Shown here: positions 8,148 through 17,130 of the stretch, piece by piece
Layout: the number at the start of each line of letters is the position of its first letter
How positions within the stretch are numbered: position 1 is the first letter of the stretch
From: Halomarina pelagica
Lineage (GTDB): Archaea; Halobacteriota; Halobacteria; Halobacteriales; Haloarculaceae
Direction of reading: 5' to 3'
NCBI RefSeq assembly: GCF_024228315.1
Contig: NZ_CP100454.1
Coordinates: forward strand, 2,170,001 to 2,234,000
Length of the DNA: 64,000 nt
Program-made: the position numbers and the translations under genes
The notes under the pieces: model-generated
What the model saw: the letters and a program-made list of their open reading frames with translations, nothing else
Database searches by the model: none
Told to the model about the DNA's origin: nothing

Positions 8148-8807
8148 CTACCACGCGGACCAGGCGTCGCTGGTCTCGTCGTCGGCGTACAGCCGCTTCA
8201 CGTCCTTCGCGATGGCGGCGTCGCCGCGGTGTCTGAGTTGATCGTGGTCGTACCCGCGGGCGTCGTGGCGGAGGCGGATGGACTTCACGGTGAACTCCTC
8301 GTCGCCGAAGGTCTCGGTCGCGCCGACGACGAACTCGTGGTCCCCCGGGAGGAGCAGCTTCAGGCTCCGCGTCTCGTCGCGGCGGCCGTCCCGCGGGTTG
8401 AGCGTCACGGGGACCTGCACGTTGTCGACCGCGCGGGTCCAGAACGTCTCGACCTCGCTCGCGGGCGCTCGCTCGGCGCGCCGCTCGTCGCCCACCTCGA
8501 GGCTCGTGATGCGGACGGTCATCAGCGCCTCCTCGGTGTCGACGATGAACTCCTCGCCGACGGCGACGACCTCGTCCGCGGGGGCTTCGACGCGCGTGCT
8601 GAACGACTCGCCCTCCTGGGAGACGATCACGTCGCGCTCGACGGTCCGCTCCTCCTCGATCGTCGCCTTGTGGGTGTGCCCGCACTCGGCGCAGCGGACG
8701 GTCAGCGTCTGTCCGCCCCCGCCCGACGAGAGCACCTCGTGGGCCGTCTCGAGGTCCGGCGAGCACGCCGGACACGGGACGGCCACCTGCTGGCCTGGTT
8801 CGCTCAT
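8148..8807 (-). CDS. HVO_0476-family zinc-finger protein
   Basis: A conserved haloarchaeal protein of 219 residues. CPAC (residues 12-15) and CAECGH (39-44) form a C2C2 zinc ribbon at the N-terminus. The rest is an all-beta segment containing RITSLEVGDERRAERAPASE and ending in an Asp-rich tail. This matches the HVO_0476 zinc-finger family. The function is unknown; the zinc ribbon suggests nucleic-acid or protein binding. The gene stands alone between the methyltransferase and the aminopeptidase. Confidence 0.82.
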   Translation of the reverse strand: MSEPGQQVAVPCPACSPDLETAHEVLSSGGGGQTLTVRCAECGHTHKATIEEERTVERDVIVSQEGESFSTRVEAPADEVVAVGEEFIVDTEEALMTVRITSLEVGDERRAERAPASEVETFWTRAVDNVQVPVTLNPRDGRRDETRSLKLLLPGDHEFVVGATETFGDEEFTVKSIRLRHDARGYDHDQLRHRGDAAIAKDVKRLYADDETSDAWSAW

Positions 8808-8882
8808 ACCCGCCCTACTCGGCGGGGCGTTAAAGGGGCGTTCAATCGTTCTTCCGCGCGTCGCACTGTTCTGCGCGGCGCA

Positions 8883-9839
8883 CTACGGCCGCGGGAGGTC
8901 GATCTCCTCGCCGTCGGCGTACACCGTCGGCTCGGTGACGATGCCGTCGAGGTGGAGCGGGGCCTCGACGTCGCCGCCGATGCCAGCGTCGTCGCCGAGC
9001 GCGACGTGGACCGTCCCGGCGGCCTTCTCGTCGAGCAGGACGCTCCCGACCAGCTCGGTGACGGCCACGTTCGTCCCGATGCCCAGCTCGGCGAGGTTGT
9101 AGGCGTCCTCGCCCACCTCCTCGGCGGCGGCCTCGACCTGCTCGCGGATCTCGTCGTCGCCGATGTGCGTGACGACGCCGTCCTCGACCTCGAACTCGAG
9201 GGTCTGGCCCTCCTCCAGCCGTCCGTAGGGCATCATCGTGCCGTCCACGACGTAGGTGCCGTCGGCCGACTCGGGGCTGACGAACGTCTCGCCCGCGGGG
9301 AGGTTCGAGAACGCGCTCTGCTCGTGGACGATGCCGGTGTCCTGGAGCCAGGCGCGCCCGCCGGGGTAGAACGTGATGTCCGTCCCCGCGGGGGCGGTGA
9401 CGCGGATCTCCTCGGCCCCGGCGACCTGGTCGTAGACGGCCCGGCAGTGGCTCGCGATGGAGTCGTAATCGGCGTCCAGACCGGTCACGAACACCTCCTC
9501 GGTGACGCCCGGGAGGGTGGCGACGCGCGCGCCGGATTCCGTCGCCTGCCGACGGGCGCGGGTGTGGCTCAGGCTCTTGGTCGTCGGCGCGAGCACCACG
9601 TCCGCGTTCCGCATCGCGGCCGCGACCGGCCGCGGCGGCTCCTCGCCGTGCTGGTCGCCCGGCGGGTAGCGGACGATCACGGCGTCGCCGGTTACCTCGC
9701 GGGCGGCCGCGAGTAGCGCCTCGCCGATCGCCTCGCGCCCGTCGTCCGTCACGACGAGGCACGACTCGTCGTCCCGCAGCCCCATGCACTGTTCGATGGC
9801 CGTCCTCGCCGGGGCGGCGAGGGGGGAGTCGTCGCTCAT
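8883..9839 (-). CDS. Aminopeptidase, M29/AmpS-like family
   Basis: A 318-residue cytosolic protein resembling leucyl aminopeptidases of the AmpS/M29 group (COG2309). It includes an N-terminal segment with [11 protein letters not shown], a central [18 protein letters not shown]-like region, and [10 protein letters not shown], the conserved [11 protein letters not shown] stretch of the family. [22 protein letters not shown] carries the conserved His/Asp metal-ligand segment. I chose the ATG at 9839 because the sequence upstream of it is low-complexity and lies in the divergent promoter region shared with gap. Confidence 0.8.
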   Translation of the reverse strand: MSDDSPLAAPARTAIEQCMGLRDDESCLVVTDDGREAIGEALLAAAREVTGDAVIVRYPPGDQHGEEPPRPVAAAMRNADVVLAPTTKSLSHTRARRQATESGARVATLPGVTEEVFVTGLDADYDSIASHCRAVYDQVAGAEEIRVTAPAGTDITFYPGGRAWLQDTGIVHEQSAFSNLPAGETFVSPESADGTYVVDGTMMPYGRLEEGQTLEFEVEDGVVTHIGDDEIREQVEAAAEEVGEDAYNLAELGIGTNVAVTELVGSVLLDEKAAGTVHVALGDDAGIGGDVEAPLHLDGIVTEPTVYADGEEIDLPRP

Positions 9840-10047
9840 GCGCCGGGGTTCGCGAGAGGGACGGTTAGGCGTTACCGTGTGCGGCCCCCGGCGGCGGCAG
9901 TCCGAACCGCGCGGGCGGGGTCGCCGCGTCAGGGGCGCGAAGCAGAGAACGCGAAATAGAAACTCGGATTCGAGTAAAAACCGGGGGTATGGCGGCGGTA
10001 CCCACGGAATAATTATCCCCGTCGCTGTTGGACGGGCGGGTAGGTAC

Positions 10048-11106
10048 ATGATCAAGGTCGGCATCAACGGCTACGGCACGATCGGAAAGCGCGTCGCGGA
10101 CGCGGTCGCCCTCCAGCCCGACATGGAACTCGTCGGCGTCGCCAAGACCCGCCCGAACTTCGAGGCGGAGACGGCCGTCGCGAAGGGCTACCCGCTGTAC
10201 GCCGCCGTCGAGGAGCGCTTGCCCGGGTTCGACGAGGCGGGCATCGACGTCGCGGGCGGCGTCGAGGAACTCGTCGAGGCGGCCGACGTCGTGGTGGACG
10301 CCTGCCCCTCCGGCATCGGTGCGGAGAACAAGTCGACGTACGAGGAGCACGACACGCCCGCGCTCTACCAGGGCGGCGAGAGCGCCGACCTCGTCGACGC
10401 CTCGTTCAACGCCCGCGGGAACTACAGCGAGGCGGAGGGCGCGGATCACGTCCGCGTCGTCTCCTGCAACACGACCGGGCTCTCGCGGCTGCTCGCCCCG
10501 CTGCAGGAGGCCTACGGCGTGCAGAAGGCGCGCGTCACGCTCGTCCGCCGCGGCGGCGACCCCGGCCAGACCGGGCGCGGACCGATCAACGACATCCTCC
10601 CGAACCCCGTCACGCTGCCCTCCCACCACGGGCCGGACGTGAACACGATCTTCCCCGACCTGAACATCGACACGCTCGGGATGAAGGTGCCCGCGACGCT
10701 CATGCACACCCACAGCGTGAACGTCCAGTTGGACGCCGCCCCGGCCGCGGAGGAGGTGCGCGACCTGCTCGCCGACGAGTCGCGGCTCTTCCTCGTGCCC
10801 GCCTCCTACGACGTCGACGGCGCGGGCAAGCTGAAGGAGTTCGCGATGGACCGGGGTCGCCCGCGCGGCGACATCTGGGAGAACTGCATCTGGGAGGAGT
10901 CGATCACCGTCGAGGACGGCGTCGCGCCGGCCGGCCGGGACGGGGACGGCGGGACCGCCGGGGCGGACCTCTACCTCTTTCAGGCCATCCACCAGGAGTC
11001 CGACGTGGTGCCGGAGAACGTCGACGCGATCCGCGCCGTGCTCGGCGCGGCCGACGCCGACGAGAGCGTGGCGACGACCGACGAGGCCCTCGGAATGGGG
11101 TTCTGA
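10048..11106 (+). CDS. gap: Type II (archaeal) glyceraldehyde-3-phosphate dehydrogenase
   Basis: This enzyme converts glyceraldehyde-3-phosphate to 1,3-bisphosphoglycerate with NAD(P). The 352-residue protein begins with the Rossmann motif [17 protein letters not shown]. The catalytic Cys is residue 140 in SCNTTGL, the position typical of archaeal type II GAPDH, and [11 protein letters not shown] is another family-specific stretch. AATAATTAT at 10007-10015 is a likely TATA box, giving a short leader. Haloarchaea use type II GAPDH mainly in gluconeogenesis; the direction in this organism is inference. Confidence 0.96.
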   Translation: MIKVGINGYGTIGKRVADAVALQPDMELVGVAKTRPNFEAETAVAKGYPLYAAVEERLPGFDEAGIDVAGGVEELVEAADVVVDACPSGIGAENKSTYEEHDTPALYQGGESADLVDASFNARGNYSEAEGADHVRVVSCNTTGLSRLLAPLQEAYGVQKARVTLVRRGGDPGQTGRGPINDILPNPVTLPSHHGPDVNTIFPDLNIDTLGMKVPATLMHTHSVNVQLDAAPAAEEVRDLLADESRLFLVPASYDVDGAGKLKEFAMDRGRPRGDIWENCIWEESITVEDGVAPAGRDGDGGTAGADLYLFQAIHQESDVVPENVDAIRAVLGAADADESVATTDEALGMGF

Positions 11107-11164
11107 GGCGCTCGGAACCCGCACAGACAGAAGGCTTTTGCGGCGAGCGCACCTGTGTTCCCTC

Positions 11165-11560
11165 ATGGGACCTCGTGACAGGGACGACAGGGACCCCTTC
11201 GACGACATCTTCCGGGAACTGAGTCGAATGATGAACGATATGATGGGCGACGACGTGGGCGTACACGTGCAGGGTAACGACGCCGGCTTCGGCGACGACG
11301 TCCACATCACCACCCAGCAGGACGACGAGCGCGTCTACGTCGTCGCGGACCTGCCGGGCGTGGAGAAGGACGCGATCGACATCAAGTGCGACGGCCGCAC
11401 GCTCACCATCGCGGCCGCGACCGACCACCGCGAGTACGAGGAGCGCCTCCGCCTCCCGGTGCGCGTCGACGAGCACTCCGCGAACGCGACGTTCAAGAAC
11501 GGCATCCTCGAAGTGATCTTCGAGCGCGCCGACTCCTCGGCCAACATCAACCTGGAGTAA
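11165..11560 (+). CDS. Hsp20/alpha-crystallin family small heat-shock protein
   Basis: A 131-residue small chaperone. The N-terminal arm is Met/Asp-rich (SRMMNDMMGDD). The alpha-crystallin domain runs from about residue 45 (YVVADLPGVEKDAIDIKCD) to the A-x-x-x-N-G-hydrophobic-L motif (ATFKNGILEVIF) near the end. The C-terminal I-x-I anchor is represented by NINLE. I chose the ATG at 11165 over one nine codons upstream; a T-rich TATA-like GCTTTTGC lies about 31 nt before it. It holds denatured proteins in solution under stress. Confidence 0.93.
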   Translation: MGPRDRDDRDPFDDIFRELSRMMNDMMGDDVGVHVQGNDAGFGDDVHITTQQDDERVYVVADLPGVEKDAIDIKCDGRTLTIAAATDHREYEERLRLPVRVDEHSANATFKNGILEVIFERADSSANINLE

Positions 11561-11753
11561 GCCCGGTCGTCTCTCCGCCCTCCGAAAGTCGACGCGCGAG
11601 GAGCGGTCGCTCCGGCGGCCTTCGGTTGCTCCGTCGACCTTCGTCGGTTCGCTCGCTCCTCCGGCTCCCCCGATCGTGCGCCTCGCGGGCGGACACCGGC
11701 AACGCTTCGCGGAAGCGCGAGGCTTCTTAACCCTCCGTCGCTTGCCAACGCCA

Positions 11754-11792
11754 ATGAGTCGCGCCGACCCTCTGCGGCGGTGGAGTCGATGA
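11754..11792 (+). CDS. Possible 12-codon upstream ORF coupled to the ACT gene
   Basis: The ATG at 11754 opens MSRADPLRRWSR and stops with TGA at 11790-11792, overlapping the ATG of the ACT-domain gene (ATGA). A TATA-like TTCTTAA at 11724-11730 lies about 27 nt upstream, so a leaderless transcript could begin exactly at this ORF. The peptide has no run of Thr, Met or Ile codons, so classic attenuation is not indicated. It may only allow leaderless initiation and coupled reinitiation. Confidence 0.3.
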   Translation: MSRADPLRRWSR

Positions 11793-12316
11793 GCGACGAC
11801 GTGGTTCGGGCGTACACCGTGCGCCTCGAACTCGTCGACGAGCCCGGCGAGCTGCTGAACGCGCTGGGGCCGATATCCCGAAACAGCGGCAACCTCCTCT
11901 CGATATTCCACGAGCGCGGCAACCTCACGCCTCGCGGGCGCATCCCCGTCGAGGTGGACCTCGAAGCGACGCCCGAGCGCTTCGACCAGATAGTAGCGGA
12001 CCTTCGCGCCGCCGGGGTGAACGTGATCCAGGCGGGGCCAGAGCGCTACGGCGAGGAGCTGACGGTGCTGCTCGTCGGCGACCTCGTCGAGACCGACCTC
12101 TCGGACACGCTCTCGCGGCTGGAGACGTGCACGAGCGCGTCGGTCGCCGACGTCACGCTGACGGCCGCCGACGGGACGGACAACGCGTCGAGCGCCCGAC
12201 TCCGCCTCGCCACGCAGGCGGGGGAGGCCGAGCACGTCCTCGAGACGGTCCGCGACCTCGCCGACGAGAAGGGCCTGACTGTCATCGAGCCGCTCACGCC
12301 CGGGGGTGCCAAATGA
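11789..12316 (+). CDS. ACT-domain amino-acid-binding protein
   Basis: A 175-residue protein with two ACT-like halves. The first begins YTVRLELVDEPGELLNALGPIS, with the D-x-P-G-x-L ligand loop. The second is centred on LTVLLVGDLVETDLSDTLSRLE. It ends in ATGA overlap with homoserine dehydrogenase, so the two are translated together. Many homoserine dehydrogenases have an ACT domain for feedback control by Thr. This protein may be a detached regulatory subunit, which is inference. I chose the ATG at 11789; a GTG three codons earlier is possible. Confidence 0.85.
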   Translation: MSDDVVRAYTVRLELVDEPGELLNALGPISRNSGNLLSIFHERGNLTPRGRIPVEVDLEATPERFDQIVADLRAAGVNVIQAGPERYGEELTVLLVGDLVETDLSDTLSRLETCTSASVADVTLTAADGTDNASSARLRLATQAGEAEHVLETVRDLADEKGLTVIEPLTPGGAK

Positions 12317-13266
12317 GGCTCTCCGTCGTCGGCGCGGGGGCGGTCGGTCGCTCGGTCGCGGAGCTGGCGAACGAGTACGGTCACGAGGTCGTCGCGCTCG
12401 CGGACTCGCGGTCGGCGGCGGTCGCCGACGGGGACGCGCTCGACGTGGCGGCCGTCCTCTCCGCGAAGCGCGAGACGGGCCGGGTCGGCGACCTCGCTCC
12501 CGAGGCGGCGCTGGACGCCGACTACGACGTCCTCGTGGAGGCGACGCCGACGACGCTCGGCGACGCGGAACCGGGCTACGGTCACGTCGTCGAGGCGCTC
12601 GCGCGCGATCGACACGTCGTCCTCGCCAACAAGGGACCGGTCGCCGAGCGCTACGACGAGGTGCGAGCGCACGAGCGCGAGAGCGCGGGGAGCGTGCGCT
12701 TCGAGGCGACCGTCGGTGGGGCGATCCCGATCCTCTCGACCATCGCCGACCTCGGTCCCGGCCAGGTGACGGCCGCGCGTGGCGTGCTCAACGGCACGGC
12801 GAACTTCATACTCACCAGGATGGCCGCCGAAGGCCTGGACTACGAGCACGTCCTCGCGGAGGCACAGGACCTGGGCGTCGCGGAGGCCGATCCCTCCTTC
12901 GACGTCGAGGGGACGGACGCCGCGCTCAAGTGCGTCATCCTCGCGAACGTGCTGGGCGACGGGGGACACACGCTCGACGACGCCGAGGTCTCGGGCATCA
13001 GCGACATCCCCGGCGAGGCGCTCGACCTCGCGGCGGAGGACGGTCGGACGATCCGGCTCATCGGGGAGGTCGCCGGCGACCGCGTCCGGGTCGGCCCGCG
13101 GCTCATCCCCGAGCACGGGACGCTCGCCGTCTCCGGCACGCGCAACATAGTACAACTGGAGACGAACCACGCCGGTCGACTGAACGTCAGCGGGCGCGGC
13201 GCGGGCGGTCCCGAGACGGCGACGGCGGTGCTCTCGGACGTGGGGCGACTCCCCCCGCTCGAGTGA
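12313..13266 (+). CDS. hom: Homoserine dehydrogenase
   Basis: This enzyme reduces aspartate-semialdehyde to homoserine on the way to Thr and Met. The 317-residue protein has the NAD(P) site VVGAGAVGRSVAE and the nucleotide-pocket NKGPVAE. The substrate-domain signature EATVGGAIPILSTI leads into NGTANFIL, and DVEGTDAALKCVILANV is the catalytic Glu/Asp/Lys region. It lacks a C-terminal ACT domain, consistent with the ACT protein being encoded separately just upstream. Confidence 0.95.
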   Translation: MRLSVVGAGAVGRSVAELANEYGHEVVALADSRSAAVADGDALDVAAVLSAKRETGRVGDLAPEAALDADYDVLVEATPTTLGDAEPGYGHVVEALARDRHVVLANKGPVAERYDEVRAHERESAGSVRFEATVGGAIPILSTIADLGPGQVTAARGVLNGTANFILTRMAAEGLDYEHVLAEAQDLGVAEADPSFDVEGTDAALKCVILANVLGDGGHTLDDAEVSGISDIPGEALDLAAEDGRTIRLIGEVAGDRVRVGPRLIPEHGTLAVSGTRNIVQLETNHAGRLNVSGRGAGGPETATAVLSDVGRLPPLE

Positions 13267-13434
13267 ACCGGAGCGACCCCCGAGGGAGCCGGGGGTCGTT
13301 CGCGCCCCTGCCGATCGTGGTAGTAAGTGCCAAACCGCTATACGGCGTCGGGGTGGCCGGTATATCGTTTCGAAATCGTTTTATCCGATTCAGTCGAAAG
13401 CTTTCGCCACAGCGCCTTTGCGCGTGAGCTATCA

Positions 13435-14700
13435 ATGAGCGACAAACCCCACCAGAACTTGGCCGTCATCGGCCACGTCGACCACGGGAAGAGTACGATG
13501 GTCGGGCGACTCCTGTTCGAGACAGGGAGCGTACCCGAGCACGTCATCGAGCAGTACCGCGAGGAAGCCGAGGAGAAGGGCAAGGGCGGCTTCGAGTTCG
13601 CCTACGTGATGGACAACCTCGCGGAGGAGCGCGAGCGCGGCGTCACCATCGACATCGCCCACCAGGAGTTCGACACGGACAACTACTACTTCACGATCGT
13701 CGACTGTCCGGGTCACCGCGACTTCGTGAAGAACATGATCACGGGCGCGAGCCAGGCCGACAACGCCGTGCTCGTGGTGGCGGCCGACGACGGCGTCGCG
13801 CCCCAGACCCAGGAGCACGTCTTCCTGGCGCGCACGCTCGGCATCGGCGAACTCATCGTCGCGGTCAACAAGATGGACCTCGTCGACTACGACGAGGACA
13901 AGTACCGCGCGGTCGTCGACGACGTGAAGAAGCTCCTCCAGCAGGTCCGCTTCGACACGGACGACGCGAGCTTCATCCCGACCTCGGCGTTCGAGGGCGA
14001 CAACGTCTCCGACAAGAGCGACAACACGTCCTGGTACGACGGGCCGACGCTCCTCGAGGCGCTTAACAACCTCCCGGAGCCGTCCGAGCCGACGGACGCG
14101 CCGCTGCGCCTGCCGATCCAGGACGTCTACACCATCTCCGGCATCGGGACCGTCCCCGTCGGCCGCGTCGAGACGGGCATCCTCGAGACGGGCACGAACG
14201 TCTCGTTCCAGCCCTCGGACGTGAGCGGCGAGGTCAAGACCATCGAGATGCACCACGAGGAGGTGCCCGAGGCCCGCCCCGGCGACAACGTCGGGTTCAA
14301 CGTCCGTGGCATCGGCAAGGACGACATCCGCCGCGGGGACGTGTGCGGTCCGGCGGAGGACCCGCCGAAGGTCGCAGAGACCTTCCAGGCCCAGATCGTC
14401 GTGATGCAGCACCCCTCGGTCATCACCGCGGGCTACACGCCGGTCTTCCACGCCCACACCGCGCAGGTCGCCTGTACGATCGAGTCCATCGACAAGAAGC
14501 TCGACCCGGCGAGCGGTGAGGTCGCAGAGGAGAACCCCGACTTCATCCAGTCCGGCGACGCGGCGGTCGTCACCGTCCGTCCGCAGAAGCCGCTGAGCAT
14601 CGAGCCGTCCTCGGAGATCCCGGAACTCGGGAGCTTCGCGGTGCGCGACATGGGCCAGACCATCGCCGCCGGCAAGGTCCTCAGCGTCCAGGAACGATAG
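13435..14700 (+). CDS. tuf: Translation elongation factor EF-1 alpha
   Basis: A GTPase of 421 residues that delivers aminoacyl-tRNA to the ribosome. Motifs are complete: G1 GHVDHGKS near the N-terminus, RGVTID (switch I), DCPGH (G3), NKMD (G4), then two beta-barrel domains ending with GKVLSV. It stops with TAG directly against the ATG of rpsJ. The upstream region has a TTTTATC box at about 13378-13385, some 50 nt before the ATG, so this gene probably has a short leader unlike most neighbours. Confidence 0.98.
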   Translation: MSDKPHQNLAVIGHVDHGKSTMVGRLLFETGSVPEHVIEQYREEAEEKGKGGFEFAYVMDNLAEERERGVTIDIAHQEFDTDNYYFTIVDCPGHRDFVKNMITGASQADNAVLVVAADDGVAPQTQEHVFLARTLGIGELIVAVNKMDLVDYDEDKYRAVVDDVKKLLQQVRFDTDDASFIPTSAFEGDNVSDKSDNTSWYDGPTLLEALNNLPEPSEPTDAPLRLPIQDVYTISGIGTVPVGRVETGILETGTNVSFQPSDVSGEVKTIEMHHEEVPEARPGDNVGFNVRGIGKDDIRRGDVCGPAEDPPKVAETFQAQIVVMQHPSVITAGYTPVFHAHTAQVACTIESIDKKLDPASGEVAEENPDFIQSGDAAVVTVRPQKPLSIEPSSEIPELGSFAVRDMGQTIAAGKVLSVQER

Positions 14701-15009
14701 ATGCAGCAGGCACGCGTCCGACTCGCGGGGACGAACCCCTCGGACCTCGACAACATCTGCACCGACGTCCGCGAGATCGCGAACAAGACGGGCGTCAACC
14801 TCTCGGGGCCGGTCCCGCTCCCCACGAAGAAGCTGCAGGTGCCCACCCGCAAGTCGCCCGACGGTGAGGGTACCGCGACGTGGGAGCACTGGGAGATGCG
14901 CGTCCACAAGCGTCTCATCGACATCGACGCCGACGAACGGGCGCTGCGCCAGCTGATGCGCATTCAGGTGCCCAACGACGTCAGCATCGAGATCGTCCTC
15001 GAGGACTGA
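14701..15009 (+). CDS. rpsJ: 30S ribosomal protein S10
   Basis: This small-subunit protein has 102 residues. It begins [19 protein letters not shown] and contains [21 protein letters not shown], typical of archaeal/eukaryotic uS10, then [14 protein letters not shown]. It starts on the base after the tuf stop, the conserved archaeal tuf-rpsJ arrangement, and ends with VSIEIVLED. Confidence 0.98.
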   Translation: MQQARVRLAGTNPSDLDNICTDVREIANKTGVNLSGPVPLPTKKLQVPTRKSPDGEGTATWEHWEMRVHKRLIDIDADERALRQLMRIQVPNDVSIEIVLED

Positions 15010-15200
15010 CGCCGGCTCTTCCCGTTCTCTCTCGCCGGGGAAGCGCTCGCCACCCAGCAACGCGATTCATTCTCGTAACCGTCCAGCGACAGGTCGGTCG
15101 CTCGCGGCCACCGCCCGCCGGTTTCCGTCGTGATACCGTCCCGCACCCCGGTACTCAAAGCAGAAGGTACAAGTACGAAACGGCGGCAATTCGATAACGC

Positions 15201-15272
15201 GGGCTCGTAGATCAGCGGCAGATCGCTTCCTTCGCAAGGAAGAGGCCCCGGGTTCAAATCCCGGCGAGTCCA
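15201..15272 (+). tRNA. tRNA-Ala (anticodon CGC)
   Basis: A complete 72-nt cloverleaf. Acceptor GGGCTCG pairs with CGAGTCC, including the G3:U70 wobble that specifies alanine. The anticodon arm is CTTCC-TTCGCAA-GGAAG with anticodon CGC, reading GCG. The T arm is CCGGG-TTCAAAT-CCCGG, the discriminator is A, and CCA is not encoded. It follows rpsJ by about 190 nt. Copies of its 3' end recur downstream. Confidence 0.97.
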
Positions 15273-15428
15273 CTTCCTTCCCTCACTTCGTTCGGTCAGT
15301 CGTGGACTCGCCGACCCTCGCGAACGCTTCGCGTTCGCTCAGTCCCGGCGAGTCCACTCGATCCACTGCGTCTCCTTCCCTTGTCGACGTCACACTCGCT
15401 CACGCTCGCGTGACTCCCGGCGAGTCCA
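15259..15428. repeat. Cluster of tRNA-Ala 3'-end repeats (att-like)
   Basis: TCCCGGCGAGTCCA occurs at 15259-15272 (the tRNA 3' end itself), 15343-15356 and 15415-15428, all in the same direction. The first two copies share CT afterwards. An inverted 11-nt copy, TGGACTCGCCG, lies at 15303-15313. Duplicated tRNA 3' ends are the usual footprint of site-specific integration, so this looks like a used attachment locus whose inserts have been lost. No integrase gene is present in the window. Confidence 0.6.
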
Positions 15429-15748
15429 TCGGAGCGAGAGAGTTCTCGAGCCGGTAAGTCTCGATAGATATTCTCGCTCGAACGACCGCTACATCCGCCT
15501 TCATCCGGCGTCGTGGGGATCGGTCTCGGTCGCGCTGCGCCGAGGGGGTCCGGTCGACGTAGCCCTCTCCTGCCTTGTCGTCGAGTACGGCTCGCGCTCG
15601 GCCGAGTGGATCAGCTCCCCTCCCGGGCCGCGACCCGAGACCCGGGGAGGCGGTGCTTTTATCCTCCGCTACGTCGAACGTCCTCACCTGTCCCGACACG
15701 TGGTAACGCACCACATAATACGGGGTGGGGGCCAATGGTGATCACGAC
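15429..15748. other. Gene-poor spacer before the hydrolase
   Basis: About 320 bases hold no convincing gene. A minus-strand open frame across 15400-15735 is Arg/Asp-rich without domains and is probably random. ACATAATA around 15712-15719 is a likely TATA box for the hydrolase at 15749. Confidence 0.45.
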
Positions 15749-17116
15749 GTGACAGACGAGACGCTAGCCAGCGAGGAGTGGTGGAACGACTATCGGGACG
15801 TCGTCAACGCGGACCCCGAAATGAAACTGCACGGCCGGGACGCGTTCGACGAGAACTTCCTGGTCGGTATCGGCGAGGAACACTTCCTCGTCGAGATGCG
15901 CGACGGTGAGGTACGGGAGGTGCGGACGCCGGGGCTGGACGACGCGTGGTCGTTCGGCGTCGTCGGACCGCGCGAGGCGTGGGAGCAGTTCGTCAGCGAG
16001 GTGCCGCCGCCGCATCACAACGAGGTGTTCGCCTCCTTCTACCGGACCGCGGTGAAGGGCGAGGACGGGTACTTCGACCTCGTCGGCAACCACAAGCGAA
16101 TATTCCAGAACTTTCGGCCGTTCCAGCGCGCGCTCGATCTGATGCGGACGGCCCACAGCGGGGGCGAACCGCGGACGGAGGGATCGACTCGCCCCGCCGA
16201 ACCCGCCGCCGCCACCATCGTGGGGCGGTACGTCACCGTGGATCTCGACGGCGTCGACCACCGCATCTACTACGAGGCGGCCGGCCCGGAGGACGGCATC
16301 CCCCTGCTCTGTCAGCACACGGCGGGGTGCAACAACCAGCAGTGGCGGCACGTCCTCGCCGACGAGGAGATCACCGAACACTTCCGGGTGATCGCCTACG
16401 ACCTGCCGCGACACGGGAAGTCGGTCCCGCCGTCGGGCGAGTCGTGGTGGGCCGACCAGTACGACCTCACCGCCGAACGGTTCGCGGACACCATCGTGTC
16501 CATCGCCGACGCACTCGAACTCGACGATCCGGTGTTCGTCGGGTCGAGCATGGGCGGGACGATCACGCTCGAACTCGCCGACTGGTACCCCGAGCGGTTC
16601 CGGGCGCTCGTCGGCCTCGAGGTCGGCCTGTTCACGCCCGGGTTCTACATCCAGTGGCTCGATCACCCGCACGTCAACGCGAACGACGTCAACTCACACG
16701 CGACTTGGGGGTTGATGGCGCCGCAGGCTCCCGAGTGGGCGCGCCGCGAGACGCTCTACCTGTACGAACAGGGTGCGAACGGCGTCCTCAAGGGCGACCT
16801 CTACTACTACTCCGTGGAACACGACTATCGCGAGTCTGCCGCCGACATCGACGCCACGCAGGTCCGGATGTACCTGATGAACGGCGAGTACGACTACCTG
16901 ACCAACCCCGACGACGCCCGCGAGGCCGCCGCGGCCATCGGCGAAGGGGCGACGGCCCACGAGATGAAGGCCACCGGCCACTTCCCGATGAGCGAGCGCC
17001 CGGAACTGTTCCGGGCCTACCTGAAACCCGTGCTCGACGATATCCGCGGCATCAGGGACGAACCGCTCCCCGAGGTCTTCGCGCCCGAGGACTTCGGCGT
17101 CGAAGCGAGCGAGTAA
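15749..17116 (+). CDS. SCP2-like domain fused to alpha/beta hydrolase
   Basis: A 455-residue fusion. Residues of about 1-135 resemble an SCP2-type lipid/sterol-binding domain (FLVEMRDGEVREV, DAWSFGVVGPREAWEQF, GNHKRIFQNFRPFQRAL). After a short Pro/Ala linker comes an alpha/beta hydrolase: the nucleophile elbow is GSSMGG with Ser267, the catalytic His is 411 in TGHFPM, and LLCQHTAGCNN is the oxyanion-side loop. This suggests hydrolysis of a hydrophobic ester, lactone or ring-cleavage product. The ADC-like gene follows 14 nt later. The start is either GTG 15749 (chosen) or GTG 15725. The SCP2 assignment is my inference from pattern. Confidence 0.82.
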   Translation: MTDETLASEEWWNDYRDVVNADPEMKLHGRDAFDENFLVGIGEEHFLVEMRDGEVREVRTPGLDDAWSFGVVGPREAWEQFVSEVPPPHHNEVFASFYRTAVKGEDGYFDLVGNHKRIFQNFRPFQRALDLMRTAHSGGEPRTEGSTRPAEPAAATIVGRYVTVDLDGVDHRIYYEAAGPEDGIPLLCQHTAGCNNQQWRHVLADEEITEHFRVIAYDLPRHGKSVPPSGESWWADQYDLTAERFADTIVSIADALELDDPVFVGSSMGGTITLELADWYPERFRALVGLEVGLFTPGFYIQWLDHPHVNANDVNSHATWGLMAPQAPEWARRETLYLYEQGANGVLKGDLYYYSVEHDYRESAADIDATQVRMYLMNGEYDYLTNPDDAREAAAAIGEGATAHEMKATGHFPMSERPELFRAYLKPVLDDIRGIRDEPLPEVFAPEDFGVEASE

Positions 17117-17130
17117 CCCCGCGACCAGCC

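Noticed and set aside
6420-9716. A 1098-codon open frame on the plus strand
   Set aside because: It runs antisense through pcm, the methyltransferase, the zinc-finger gene and the aminopeptidase, all with clear motifs. The translation is Arg/Asp/Val/Leu noise typical of antisense frames in very GC-rich DNA.
15400-15735. A 111-codon minus-strand frame in the tRNA-Ala downstream region
   Set aside because: No domain, Arg/Asp-rich, overlaps one att-like repeat and the hydrolase promoter.
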